Assembly (NCBI RefSeq): GCF_012932495.1
Contig: NZ_JABCNG010000001.1
Span: 2,108,001-2,172,000 of the forward strand
Direction of reading: 5' to 3'
DNA length: 64,000 nt
Source of the DNA: Novosphingobium sp. SG919
GTDB lineage: Bacteria; Pseudomonadota; Alphaproteobacteria; Sphingomonadales; Sphingomonadaceae
The translations under genes and the position numbers were made by a program. Of the stretch, positions 9,945-18,518 are shown one piece after another. Below the pieces are notes generated by a model. That model did not search any database and had not been told where the DNA came from. It worked only from the letters and a program-made list of their open reading frames with translations. The stretch's first letter is position 1, and every line of letters starts with the position of its first letter.

Positions 9945-12221
9945 TCAGAAGCCCACCCGGATGGACGCGCCGTAAGTGCGCGGCATGGCCGGAACCAGGA
10001 AGTTGTAGGGAAAGCCCGCCCCGCGCAGGTCGAGCCCATAGGCATACGTGCGGGCGTTCAGCAGGTTGTTGGCAAAGGCCTTGATCGTGAAGCGGTCGAT
10101 CGTAAGCGCGGCGGTGAGGTTCACCTTGGCATAGCCTTCCTGCTGCAATTCGCTGTTGCGCTGCGCCGTGCCCACGGCGTTCACCGCATTGAACGGCGAG
10201 AAGTATTGCCGCGAGAAATAGGCGACGTTGGGCGACACGATCAGTCCGGTGCTGCCGTTGCGGAACACTGTCACGTCAGCGCCCGCCTGCGCGGTGAAAC
10301 GCGGCGCGAACGGCAGGTCGTTGCCCGCCAGATTGGTGCTTTGGAGCGTCAGTTCCTTGTACGTGGCGTGAAGATACCCGGCCGCCAGGTTGAGGACCAG
10401 GCCTGGCCCCACCCGCAGCCGCGCTTCACCTTCGGCGCCATAGACTTCGGCCTTGGGCGCGTTGACCAGGTAGGACACGGGCCCCGGCCGCGTGTCCTGC
10501 ACCTGCTGGTTGCGATAATCGTAATAGAAGCCGGCCATGGACAGCGTCAGCGCATTGCCGAAATAGCGCCCCTTGAGACCGACTTCATAGGCGTTGACCC
10601 GTTCGGGCTCGATGTAGTTGATCCCCGCCGAAGAAGTATAGCCACCGCCGTTGAACGCGCCGGAACGATAGCCACGGTTGTAGCTGGCATAGACCAGCGT
10701 GCCGTTGTCGAACGTATAGCCCAGCGAGACACGCCCGGTGAGCGCGTTGTTGCGGCCATCCAACTGATAGCGCGCCGCCGCGTTATAGGCACAGGTCCCC
10801 GGCACCGTCGGGCAGGGCACGGTTGTTGCCAGCGGCGTCTGCGTCCCGCCGATATCGCCGGCAAACAGATAGGCGTAGCCATCGCGGTACTGGCTGCGGT
10901 CCCAGGTGTAGCGCGCGCCAAGCGTGAGGGTGAGCTTGGGCGTCAGGGCATAGTCGCCCTGTGCAAAGATGGCGTAAGAGCGGCGCACCTGGCGATAGTG
11001 CTGGAAGAAGCCGCCATTGATCGTTGGTGCGATCGCCTGGCCTATGTTGAACGTGTTGTCGGTGATCGTCTCGTCCCAGCCATAGAAGCCACCGCCCACC
11101 AGCTTGAGCTTGCCGGCATCATAATTGAGGCGCGCTTCCTCGCTGAATTGCTGGAATTTCGACTGCCAGTTGATGTCGAGCACGTCGAGCGGGGAACCAT
11201 CGGCCGCCTGCTGCAGGTTCTGCTTGCCGCCATCGCGCGAGGTGATCGAGGTAAAGGTGAGCGCGGGCGAGAAGCTGTAGGCGATCGTGGCCGAGGCGCC
11301 ATAGGCCTCGGTCTTGTTCAGGCCGATGCGGTTCTCGTTGACCTGGAAGAAATCGAGCCCGCTGCGGTAGGGCTGCAACCCCTGTACCGCCGCCTGGCTG
11401 CCGCGATCGCGCCCGCCATAGACTTTGAGCTTGATATCGAGCGGCCCGTTGCCCGGGCGCATGCGCAGCGTCAGGCGGCCCTGCAGCGTATCTTGCGAAT
11501 TGGCGTCGCGCCCGCCGGGATAGACATTCTGGATCTGGCCGTCGCCCTTGGCATAATTGCCGGCGATCCGCACACCCAGTTCGTCCTGCACCATCGTCGC
11601 TTCGACCGCAGCCTGCGCGGTGAAGGTGTTGAAATTGCCATAGCCGACCTCGCCATAGCCCTGGTTGCCACGCAGCGTGGGGGTCTTGGTGATGAAGTTG
11701 ATGGCGCCGCCCGTCGTGTTGCGCCCGAACAGCGTGCCTTGCGGCCCGCGCAGCACTTCCACGCGTTCCATGTCGAACAGGCCCATGCCGTGCGCGGTGC
11801 GGCTGGCGAGATAGATATCGTCGACATAGACGCCGATCGGCGACGCCTGGTTGGAGTTGTATTCGTTGGCCACGCTGATGCCACGCAGCGAGAAGTTGGG
11901 CTGGGTCGAGCCATAGGGGCTGCTGACCTGCAGGTTGGGCACGGCGGTTGCCAGGCTGGCGGAATTGGTAATTCCCTTGCTGCTCAGCGTGTCTCCGCCA
12001 ATTGCCGAAATCGCGATCGGCACGCGCAGGATGGATTCCGCGCGCCGCTGCGCCGTGACGATGATCTCGCCCTCGCCGGCTATCCCGCTGGTTGCTGCCG
12101 GCGCCGCCTGATCCGGCGTGGCAGGCGCGCTGTTGGCATCTGTGGTGGACTGCGCAAATGCCGACATGGGAAGTGTCGACGCGCCCCCCGCTAGCAGCGC
12201 AGCGATGATCCTGGCTTTCAT
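9945..12221 (-). CDS. TonB-dependent outer-membrane receptor
   Basis: 758 residues with a signal peptide (MKARIIAALLAGG..., cleavage probably after AFA). A TonB-box-like EIIVTAQRR leads into the plug (VEVLRGPQGTLFGRNTTGGAINFITKTP) and a beta-barrel ending in the aromatic-rich GASIRVGF. GAGAGG lies before the ATG at 12221. It is the first gene of a leftward run with P450, AraC and alcohol dehydrogenase, divergent from the aldehyde dehydrogenase. In sphingomonads such receptors often import the substrate of the neighbouring pathway; the ligand here is unknown. Confidence 0.95.
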   Translation of the reverse strand: MKARIIAALLAGGASTLPMSAFAQSTTDANSAPATPDQAAPAATSGIAGEGEIIVTAQRRAESILRVPIAISAIGGDTLSSKGITNSASLATAVPNLQVSSPYGSTQPNFSLRGISVANEYNSNQASPIGVYVDDIYLASRTAHGMGLFDMERVEVLRGPQGTLFGRNTTGGAINFITKTPTLRGNQGYGEVGYGNFNTFTAQAAVEATMVQDELGVRIAGNYAKGDGQIQNVYPGGRDANSQDTLQGRLTLRMRPGNGPLDIKLKVYGGRDRGSQAAVQGLQPYRSGLDFFQVNENRIGLNKTEAYGASATIAYSFSPALTFTSITSRDGGKQNLQQAADGSPLDVLDINWQSKFQQFSEEARLNYDAGKLKLVGGGFYGWDETITDNTFNIGQAIAPTINGGFFQHYRQVRRSYAIFAQGDYALTPKLTLTLGARYTWDRSQYRDGYAYLFAGDIGGTQTPLATTVPCPTVPGTCAYNAAARYQLDGRNNALTGRVSLGYTFDNGTLVYASYNRGYRSGAFNGGGYTSSAGINYIEPERVNAYEVGLKGRYFGNALTLSMAGFYYDYRNQQVQDTRPGPVSYLVNAPKAEVYGAEGEARLRVGPGLVLNLAAGYLHATYKELTLQSTNLAGNDLPFAPRFTAQAGADVTVFRNGSTGLIVSPNVAYFSRQYFSPFNAVNAVGTAQRNSELQQEGYAKVNLTAALTIDRFTIKAFANNLLNARTYAYGLDLRGAGFPYNFLVPAMPRTYGASIRVGF

Positions 12222-12319
12222 GGTGCCTCTCCGTCTGTTTCAAGGCTCTGTCCCGGCCTTTTCCAGTTGACGGTGTAGCGCAGCATTTCGCGCAGCGCGT
12301 TGCACCGACTTGCCGCGCT

Positions 12320-12337
12320 TTTTGACATTTCTTGCGC
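12320..12337. promoter_or_regulatory. Shared 18-base element TTTTGACATTTCTTGCGC (copy 2)
   Basis: Identical to 5096-5113, in the same orientation relative to the rightward gene. It lies about 100 bases from the receptor start and 86 from the aldehyde dehydrogenase start. A partial relative, CATTTCGCGC, lies at 12284-12293, spaced 42 bases from the CATTTC of the main copy, possibly a second half-site. Confidence 0.55.
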
Positions 12338-12422
12338 ACCGCACGGCAGGCATCGGGCGATCTGATACGCCCCCGGCAAGAGCGCGACCGCAGGGCATCG
12401 CGCCGACCAAACGGAGAGCGAA

Positions 12423-13853
12423 ATGGAGTTCGAAGCGTCTTTTTCGATGACCATCGGCGGCCGGGCAGTGACCGGCAAACATGGCTTCGACGTGGTCAAT
12501 CCAGCAACCGAAGCAGCGATCGCCCGCGCCCCGGATGCGTCACGTGACGAACTCGATGCCGCGGTCGCGGCGGCACGGTCTGCCTTTCCGGGCTGGGCGG
12601 CCACCGCGATCGACACCCGCGGCGCGCTGCTCGTGCAACTGGCCGATGCGCTGGTGGCGGAAATCGACGGTTTTGCAAGGCTGCTGACTGCCGAGCAAGG
12701 CAAGCCGCATGCCGACGCCCGGACCGAGATCCTCGCCTCGGCCTATTGGCTGAAGGGGGCGGCCAGCCTGGCGCTGCCGGCCACCGTCAACGAGGACAGC
12801 CCGGAACGCCATAGCGAGACGCGGCACGTTCCCATCGGCGTCGTGGGCGCCATCGCGCCCTGGAATTACCCGATGGTGCTGGCGATGTTCAAGCTCGGCC
12901 CGGCGCTGCGCGCAGGCAACACCGTGGTGCTCAAACCTTCGCCGTTCACCCCGCTGACGACGCTGAAATTCGGTGAGCTGGCCGCACGCATTCTGCCGGC
13001 CGGCGTGCTCAACACCATCAGCGGGGGCGATCAGCTCGGCCCCTGGCTGACCGAGCATCCCGGCATCGACAAGGTGAGTTTCACCGGCTCCAGCGCAACC
13101 GGCCGCCGGGTGATGCAGAGCGCTTCGGCCACGCTCAAGCGCGTCACGCTGGAACTGGGCGGCAACGATCCCGCGATCGTGCTGCCCGATGCCGATGTGG
13201 AGGCGCTGGCCGAGCCGCTGTTCTGGGCGGCGTTTGCCAACAACGGCCAGGTCTGCATCGCCACCAAGCGGATGTACGTGCACGAGCGGGTCTATGATCG
13301 GCTCAAGCAGGCACTGGTCGCTTATGCCCGCACGGTGAAAGTCGGCAACGGCGCCGAGCAGGGAACGCAGCTTGGCCCGGTCAACAACGCGGTGCAATTT
13401 CGCCGCGTGCGCGACCTGATCGCCGATGCACGCACACAGGGCTACCAATTCCTGACCGGCGGCGAACCGCACGCCGGGCCGGGCTATTTCGTGCCGGTGA
13501 CGATCCTGGACAATCCGCCCGAAGCAAGCCGGATTGTCCAGGAAGAGCAGTTCGGCCCCATCCTGCCGCTGCTCAAGTTCAGCGACGTGGACGAGGTCAT
13601 CGCCCGCGCCAATGCAAGCGAGTATGGCCTGGGCGCCTCGGTCTGGGGCACCGACGAGGACGCTGCGCTGGCCGTGGCGCAGCAGATCGCGAGCGGAACG
13701 GTGTGGATCAACGAGACCCAGCATCTCAGCCCGCTCGCGGCCTTTGGCGGCATGAAGCAATCGGGCCTGGGTGTCGAAGGCGGCACCGAAGGGCTGCTTG
13801 AATACACCAATGCCCAGACCCTGGTTCGCCGCCGGAAGGCAAGCGACTGCTAG
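12423..13853 (+). CDS. NAD(P)-dependent aldehyde dehydrogenase
   Basis: 476 residues of the aldehyde dehydrogenase superfamily. The nucleophile is Cys278 (NNGQVCIATKR) and the general base Glu244 (TLELGGNDP). The cofactor loop IGVVGAIAPWNYP and the FTGSSATGRR turn are intact. The ATG at 12423 follows ACGGAGAGCGAA. It lies divergent from the receptor/P450 operon and shares its 18-base element. Its likely job is to oxidise the aldehyde made by the alcohol dehydrogenase at 6720-7826 to the acid used by the synthetase at 5177. Confidence 0.93.
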   Translation: MEFEASFSMTIGGRAVTGKHGFDVVNPATEAAIARAPDASRDELDAAVAAARSAFPGWAATAIDTRGALLVQLADALVAEIDGFARLLTAEQGKPHADARTEILASAYWLKGAASLALPATVNEDSPERHSETRHVPIGVVGAIAPWNYPMVLAMFKLGPALRAGNTVVLKPSPFTPLTTLKFGELAARILPAGVLNTISGGDQLGPWLTEHPGIDKVSFTGSSATGRRVMQSASATLKRVTLELGGNDPAIVLPDADVEALAEPLFWAAFANNGQVCIATKRMYVHERVYDRLKQALVAYARTVKVGNGAEQGTQLGPVNNAVQFRRVRDLIADARTQGYQFLTGGEPHAGPGYFVPVTILDNPPEASRIVQEEQFGPILPLLKFSDVDEVIARANASEYGLGASVWGTDEDAALAVAQQIASGTVWINETQHLSPLAAFGGMKQSGLGVEGGTEGLLEYTNAQTLVRRRKASDC

Positions 13854-13879
13854 GCGGCGTGGGCAAATTCTTCGACCCT

Positions 13880-13903
13880 CCGGGGCGGGCCGTATCGCCC
13901 CGG
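13880..13903. terminator. Hairpin after the aldehyde dehydrogenase
   Basis: CCGGGGCG, an 8-base loop, then CGCCCCGG form a perfect 8-bp G+C stem 27 bases after the stop. It lies between two converging genes. There is no T-run, so a bidirectional or Rho-assisted end is the most that can be claimed. Confidence 0.45.
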
Positions 13904-13950
13904 GGCAACCGCCGGCGCCCGGCAAGCTCTGGCCATTTGGCCAGCAAAGC

Positions 13951-14310
13951 TCAGATGGATTGGATGGTATAGGCGAACCAGGCTTGTTCCGCGTGGTCGT
14001 AAAGCTGTAGCACCTGGCTCTCCGCCGTCAGTGTATAGTGGCTGGACGAGCCGCGATCGTACCCACGGGCCGTGTTGCCATCGATTTCGAGCGAAACGAA
14101 TGCATCGTCGCCAGCATCGTGCAACTCGGGAAGGGTGCCGCCGAATTTGGCCGAACGATCGCCGTCTTGGCCTTGGAGGCGGCCGCCCCGAACCTCTGCC
14201 GCGATTTGCAGGTCCTGCCCGGTCGTATGGTCGTGGACACCTGCCACCTTCTTTTCGAAGATGAAGGCGTAGGCTGCGGCGGCGATCATCGCGCGAGTGT
14301 GCGGTAGCAT
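13951..14310 (-). CDS. Small conserved hypothetical protein
   Basis: 119 residues from the ATG at 14310 (112 from the ATG at 14289). It opens with a short hydrophobic stretch (MIAAAAYAFIFEKKVAGVHDHTTG), then repeats of the pattern 'DxxxGxxxxxxAEVRGGRLQG', 'LPELHDAGDDAFVSLEIDGN' and 'GYDRGSSSHY', ending LQLYDHAEQAWFAYTIQ. The repeated hydrophobic/Gly-Tyr-Asp strands suggest a small all-beta protein. I do not recognise a function; similar small proteins occur in sphingomonads from memory only. Codon use matches its neighbours. The start is uncertain: neither ATG has a normally spaced ribosome site, and a palindrome directly abuts 14310. Confidence 0.6.
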   Translation of the reverse strand: MLPHTRAMIAAAAYAFIFEKKVAGVHDHTTGQDLQIAAEVRGGRLQGQDGDRSAKFGGTLPELHDAGDDAFVSLEIDGNTARGYDRGSSSHYTLTAESQVLQLYDHAEQAWFAYTIQSI

Positions 14311-14325
14311 TCCCACCAAGTGGGA
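14311..14325. promoter_or_regulatory. Palindrome abutting the small hypothetical gene
   Basis: TCCCAC-CAA-GTGGGA, a perfect 6-bp inverted repeat. It directly precedes the ATG at 14310 on the minus strand. It could be an operator, or a hairpin masking that start codon. Confidence 0.35.
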
Positions 14326-14658
14326 GCGGCGGCGCCAAGATGCAAGCGGGCTACTTGCCCGCAACGCCTTTTGCGAGAACGATCTTTCCCGCAGATGCCT
14401 GGAGCATCACCGTTCTGGGCGCCGCGCACCGCATGGCCGTTGGATCGCCATGATCGGCGGCGCTGGCCGGCCGGTGCGGCGTCTTATAATTTCAGGTTAT
14501 AAGATGATCCGTTCATTATATTTCACTTGATCACGCTGCCGCGCCATTCCGCCCCCACAACAAAACACCACCATGGTGGAGAGGGCAACGAGGCGAGCCA
14601 GCCTTACGGGCTGCTGCGGCGGCGACACCTCTTCGGCGATGGTGACCTGGAGGTGTAC
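14326..14658. other. Intergenic region before the second receptor
   Basis: A 333-base stretch with no convincing gene. Around 14483-14525 the sequence turns AT-rich, unlike the rest of the window, and it carries an inverted repeat at 14483-14503. The receptor's ribosome site GGAGGT lies at its end. Confidence 0.5.
14483..14503. promoter_or_regulatory. AT-rich inverted repeat, candidate operator for the second receptor
   Basis: CTTATAA, a 7-base spacer, TTATAAG: a perfect 7-bp dyad in a locally AT-rich patch 156 bases before the receptor start codon. The spacing fits a dimeric regulator; the LysR protein at 17628 is one candidate. Confidence 0.45.
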
Positions 14659-17484
14659 ATGAAGGGCTTTTCAACGATCCGGTGCAATCTGCTCGTCGGT
14701 TCTGCGCTGGCGATCTGCGTGATGGGCGGACAAGGCACGGCGCAGGCGCAATCGGCTCCGCCCGCGGATCAGCCGGCGCCGGCCGAACCCAAACCGCAAG
14801 AGATTGTGGTGACGGGTTCCTACCTCGGCAACATTCGCCAGGAAAACCGCGCGTCGCCCATTCTTGCGGTGGACAACGCCGCCATCGCGCGCACCGGCTC
14901 ATCCTCGATCGGCGATCTCACCCGCTTCATTCCGCAAAACGTCGGCAGCACCGGGGGTTTGCAGGATCTTTCCAAGGGCGGCGCCGATACGCGCGATACC
15001 CGCTCTGCCAACTTGCGTGGTCTTGGCGCCGGCTCCACCCTGGTTCTGCTCAATGGCCGCCGCGTGACCCCGCAGGGCGGCGACGATTACGTCAACCTCA
15101 ACAGCCTTACCCCCGACATCGCGATCCAGCGGGTCGAAGTGCTGCTCGACGGGGCTTCGTCAACTTATGGCGCCGATGCGGTGGCTGGCGTTTTCAACGT
15201 GTTGACCGACACCCGGTTCACCGGCCTGAAGGCCAGCGCCCAGTTCACCAGCGTGGCGAAATCGCCGGCGTGGAACGCGCAGGCCATGCTGGGCGTAGGC
15301 AACGATCGCTTCCACACCGTCCTTTCCGGCTCCTATCGGTTTCAGGACAATCTCCAGAATTCCGATCGCGCGGTCACCAATTTCTTCAACCCCACGGCGG
15401 CCGGCTATCCCGGTAGCTATCTGCTGACCGGCCGCCCGCTTACCGCCACCGGGGGCCATGTGGTGATCAACGGCAACGATTACACCGCGCTTTACGATGC
15501 CAACAAATCGGCCACCGGCACGCTCAAGGTGGTGGACCCCAATTGCGGCGCGGATGGCACCAACAGCGTCTATTCCCCCGCCAGTGGGGCCACGTTCGGC
15601 CTGGGCAACTGCCTCTACAATTTCCAGCCCAAGAACCCGATCCGGCCGCGCGCGCGCAGCATCAACATCCACAACGACACGACGTTCGAAATCAACGACG
15701 CCAACACCCTGTTTGCCGAAATCAGCTATTACCACCAGGATTCCCAGCGGTTTGGCGTGCCGTCCTATGCGCAGAATGCCGGCAATGCGACGATGCCCGC
15801 GTCCAATCCCTACAATCCGTTTGGCGTGGACGTGCTGTTCTATGGCCGTGTCATCGGTGCCCAGGGCTTTCCGGGTGGCTACGAATATCGCGTGATGCGC
15901 GACACAGTGAACCAGCAGCATTATGTGGCTGGGGCGCGCGGCAACCTGATCGGGCGATGGAAGTACCTGGCCACCGGCACCTACTCCGCCTCGCAGACCA
16001 TCGCGCGCGATCGCGATACCGACATGAACCTGTTCCAGGCCGCCCTGCGCGGCTATGGCGGCCCGAACTGCAACACCAATTTCCTCGGTGGTGGCAGCGG
16101 CGCCGTGGCCGGACAGGGCAGTTGCCTCTATTACAGCCCGTTCCAGGCCAACCTTGCGCAGATGGATCCCTCGCTGATCCACAATCTGCAAAGCGACGTC
16201 TTCACCGATTTCAAGCGCGAATACTACATTGCCGAAGCGGTGGTGAACGGCCCGCTGGCCAGCATCGCCGGCCACGAGATCAACGTGGCGCTGGGCGCGC
16301 AATATCGCCGCGAGAAATCGACCACCACGTATTCCGACCTGCTGCTTTCGGGCTATGGCGGCTTTCTGGGCAAGCATCTCAACACCGCGTTCTCGCGCGA
16401 AGTGAAAAGCGTGTTTGCCGAAGCGAACTACCAGCCGATCGACAGCCTCACGCTCAACCTGGCGGCGCGATACGAAGACGCCGGCGGCTATAGCAAGGCC
16501 GTGCCCAAGGTGGCGGCCAATTGGCGCCCGACCGAATGGTTCTCGCTGCGCGGATCGTACAGCAAGGCGTTCCAGGCGCCCACGCTGGCCAACGGTTCGG
16601 CCTCGTTGATCGGCACCAACGTGGTCAATGTCACCGACCCGGTCGATGGCACCACCTCGTTCCGCACGATCCAGACTTATGGCAATCCCGATCTCAAGCC
16701 GCAGTCGTCCACGGTCTACAACATCGGCGCCACATTCGTGCCAAAGCGCGGCGCGCGCTTCTCGATCGATTACTGGAAGTATCAGTTCAACAACCAGATT
16801 TCGACGCAGAACCCGCAGCAGGTGGTCAACACCGCGCCCAACGGCAGCGCGGTGATCCGCGATCCGCTGACCGGCACGCTGCAATCGGTGATCGTGACCA
16901 GCTTCAACGCGCCCAGCGGCACCAAGACCGCCGGCCTCGATCTCCAGGGCCAGTATGCGTTCGATGCCGGCCCCGTCCAACTGACGCTGCGGGACACGCT
17001 GACCTATCTCCTGGCCTATGACGTCGATACCGGCGTGCTGCTGCGCGATGCCAACGGCAAAGTGACGGGATCGGTCGTCTATGATGGCGTAGGCTATCGC
17101 AATGCCTTCACCCAATCGCCCACGTCATCCTCGGCCGCGCCACGCTGGCGCAGCGTGGCCGGCATTGACGCCGGGTATGGCCCTCACACGCTGTCCCTCA
17201 CCTGGCGCTACACCGCCGGCGTTAAGGACGATTACGGGCAAAGCCTCAACACCTCGGGCAGCGGCGCGGTGGTGCCGACCGTCGCCACCAGTGTCAGCGC
17301 CTTTTCCGTGTTCGACGCGCAATATAGCCTGAATTTCGGCAAGGAAGATCGCTATGCGCTCACGCTCGGCGTGATCAACATGTTCAACACCGCGCCCGGA
17401 TTTGCCAAGTACAACGGCTACCTGCCCTCGATCGCCGATCCGTTCGGACGGCAGGTCTATGCGCGCATCGCGGCCAAGTTCTGA
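14659..17484 (+). CDS. TonB-dependent outer-membrane receptor (large plug type)
   Basis: 941 residues. The start at 14659 follows GGAGGTGTAC; the frame is open further up but without a ribosome site. A signal peptide (ending GTAQAQ) is followed by QEIVVTGSYLGNIRQ and a plug with RSANLRGLGAGSTLVLLNGRR and VEVLLDGASSTYGADAVAGVFNVLT, the variant typical of large sphingomonad and xanthomonad receptors. The last strands end GRQVYARIAAKF. It lies upstream of a LysR/CitMHS/AtuA-like/hydrolase operon on the same strand and probably imports its substrate. Confidence 0.95.
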   Translation: MKGFSTIRCNLLVGSALAICVMGGQGTAQAQSAPPADQPAPAEPKPQEIVVTGSYLGNIRQENRASPILAVDNAAIARTGSSSIGDLTRFIPQNVGSTGGLQDLSKGGADTRDTRSANLRGLGAGSTLVLLNGRRVTPQGGDDYVNLNSLTPDIAIQRVEVLLDGASSTYGADAVAGVFNVLTDTRFTGLKASAQFTSVAKSPAWNAQAMLGVGNDRFHTVLSGSYRFQDNLQNSDRAVTNFFNPTAAGYPGSYLLTGRPLTATGGHVVINGNDYTALYDANKSATGTLKVVDPNCGADGTNSVYSPASGATFGLGNCLYNFQPKNPIRPRARSINIHNDTTFEINDANTLFAEISYYHQDSQRFGVPSYAQNAGNATMPASNPYNPFGVDVLFYGRVIGAQGFPGGYEYRVMRDTVNQQHYVAGARGNLIGRWKYLATGTYSASQTIARDRDTDMNLFQAALRGYGGPNCNTNFLGGGSGAVAGQGSCLYYSPFQANLAQMDPSLIHNLQSDVFTDFKREYYIAEAVVNGPLASIAGHEINVALGAQYRREKSTTTYSDLLLSGYGGFLGKHLNTAFSREVKSVFAEANYQPIDSLTLNLAARYEDAGGYSKAVPKVAANWRPTEWFSLRGSYSKAFQAPTLANGSASLIGTNVVNVTDPVDGTTSFRTIQTYGNPDLKPQSSTVYNIGATFVPKRGARFSIDYWKYQFNNQISTQNPQQVVNTAPNGSAVIRDPLTGTLQSVIVTSFNAPSGTKTAGLDLQGQYAFDAGPVQLTLRDTLTYLLAYDVDTGVLLRDANGKVTGSVVYDGVGYRNAFTQSPTSSSAAPRWRSVAGIDAGYGPHTLSLTWRYTAGVKDDYGQSLNTSGSGAVVPTVATSVSAFSVFDAQYSLNFGKEDRYALTLGVINMFNTAPGFAKYNGYLPSIADPFGRQVYARIAAKF

Positions 17485-17627
17485 CGATGGGTGGCGGGCT
17501 TGAGCGCAGCATTCCAGCCGGGGCCGGCGCCTTTGCCGCCTGCCTGCTGGACGACGCGCGCAGCGCCCGCCACCATGCGCCCGCCGCACGATCGCCCGTG
17601 CGGTTCCCTCTGGCGCACAGGTTCCGC

Positions 17628-18518
17628 ATGCCCCGCACCCCCAGCCTTTCCACGTTGCGCCAGTTCCGCATCCTGGCCCAGGCGGCCAACTTCAGCCGTG
17701 CGGCAGAACTCGTGCATGTGTCACAGCCGGCCCTTTCGCGCACCATTCGCCTGCTGGAAGAAGATCTCGGCGCGCGGCTGTTTGATCGCAACCGCCGCCA
17801 TGTTGCCCTCACGCCGGCTGGCGAAGACCTGCTGCGGCTGACCGAGCGCCTGATCGCCGATTTCGACGACGCGTTCGATCAACTGGGCCAAACGCTGTCG
17901 GGCCAGCGCGGCCGGATCGCCCTGGGCGTGCTGCCGTCCTATGCGGTGGGCGACCTGCCCGGCGTGCTCAGCCGTTTTCGCGATGCCTGGCCCGGTGTCG
18001 ATGTCACGGTGCGCGAGGGGCTCGCGGGCACGATCTATCAGAACTTGCGCGAAAGGCTGATCGATCTGGCGGTGATGACTCCGCCCGACGACGCCGGGGA
18101 GGATTTCACGTTCGTGCCGCTGTTCACCGATCCCTGCGCGTTGGTCTGCCGCGCCGGAGAAGCACCGGCCGATCCCGGCTGGCACAGCTTTGCCGATGCC
18201 CCCTTCATCGCCATGGCGCCCACCAGCAGCGTGCGCCAGATCACCGATGCGGCCCTGGCCCGCGCCGGGCTCGCCCCGCGCCCGCTCTATGAATGTGCAC
18301 AGCCCGCCACGCTGGGTGCCTTCATCGCCGCGGGTCTGGGGATCAGCGCACTGCCGCTCTCGTGCCGTCCCATGGTGGGGGCGCATGATCTGGAATGGCA
18401 TCGCCTGAATGACAGCCGGGCCGAACGGGTGATCGGCATTGCCCATCTGTCGGGCCGCAGCCCCTCCCCCGCCGCCCAGAACATGCTGAGCCTGCTGACC
18501 GCCAAGGGAGCATGCTGA
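17628..18518 (+). CDS. LysR-family transcriptional regulator
   Basis: 296 residues. The N-terminal winged helix (TLRQFRILAQAANFSRAAELVHVSQPALSRTIRLLEEDLGARLFDR) is textbook LysR, followed by the periplasmic-binding-type effector domain (IALGVLPSYAVGDLPGVLSRFRDAWPGVDV). The ATG at 17628 is chosen because MPRTPSLSTLRQF is the usual N-terminus; upstream codons are junk-like. It overlaps the transporter gene by one base (TGATG), so regulator and structural genes are in one operon, which is less common for LysR than a divergent layout. Confidence 0.93.
   Translation: MPRTPSLSTLRQFRILAQAANFSRAAELVHVSQPALSRTIRLLEEDLGARLFDRNRRHVALTPAGEDLLRLTERLIADFDDAFDQLGQTLSGQRGRIALGVLPSYAVGDLPGVLSRFRDAWPGVDVTVREGLAGTIYQNLRERLIDLAVMTPPDDAGEDFTFVPLFTDPCALVCRAGEAPADPGWHSFADAPFIAMAPTSSVRQITDAALARAGLAPRPLYECAQPATLGAFIAAGLGISALPLSCRPMVGAHDLEWHRLNDSRAERVIGIAHLSGRSPSPAAQNMLSLLTAKGAC

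Noticed and set aside
10206..12194. 662-codon open frame on the plus strand
   Set aside because: Antisense to the receptor at 9945-12221; no domain features.
15160..17115. 651-codon open frame on the minus strand
   Set aside because: Antisense to a complete TonB-dependent receptor with signal peptide and plug motifs.
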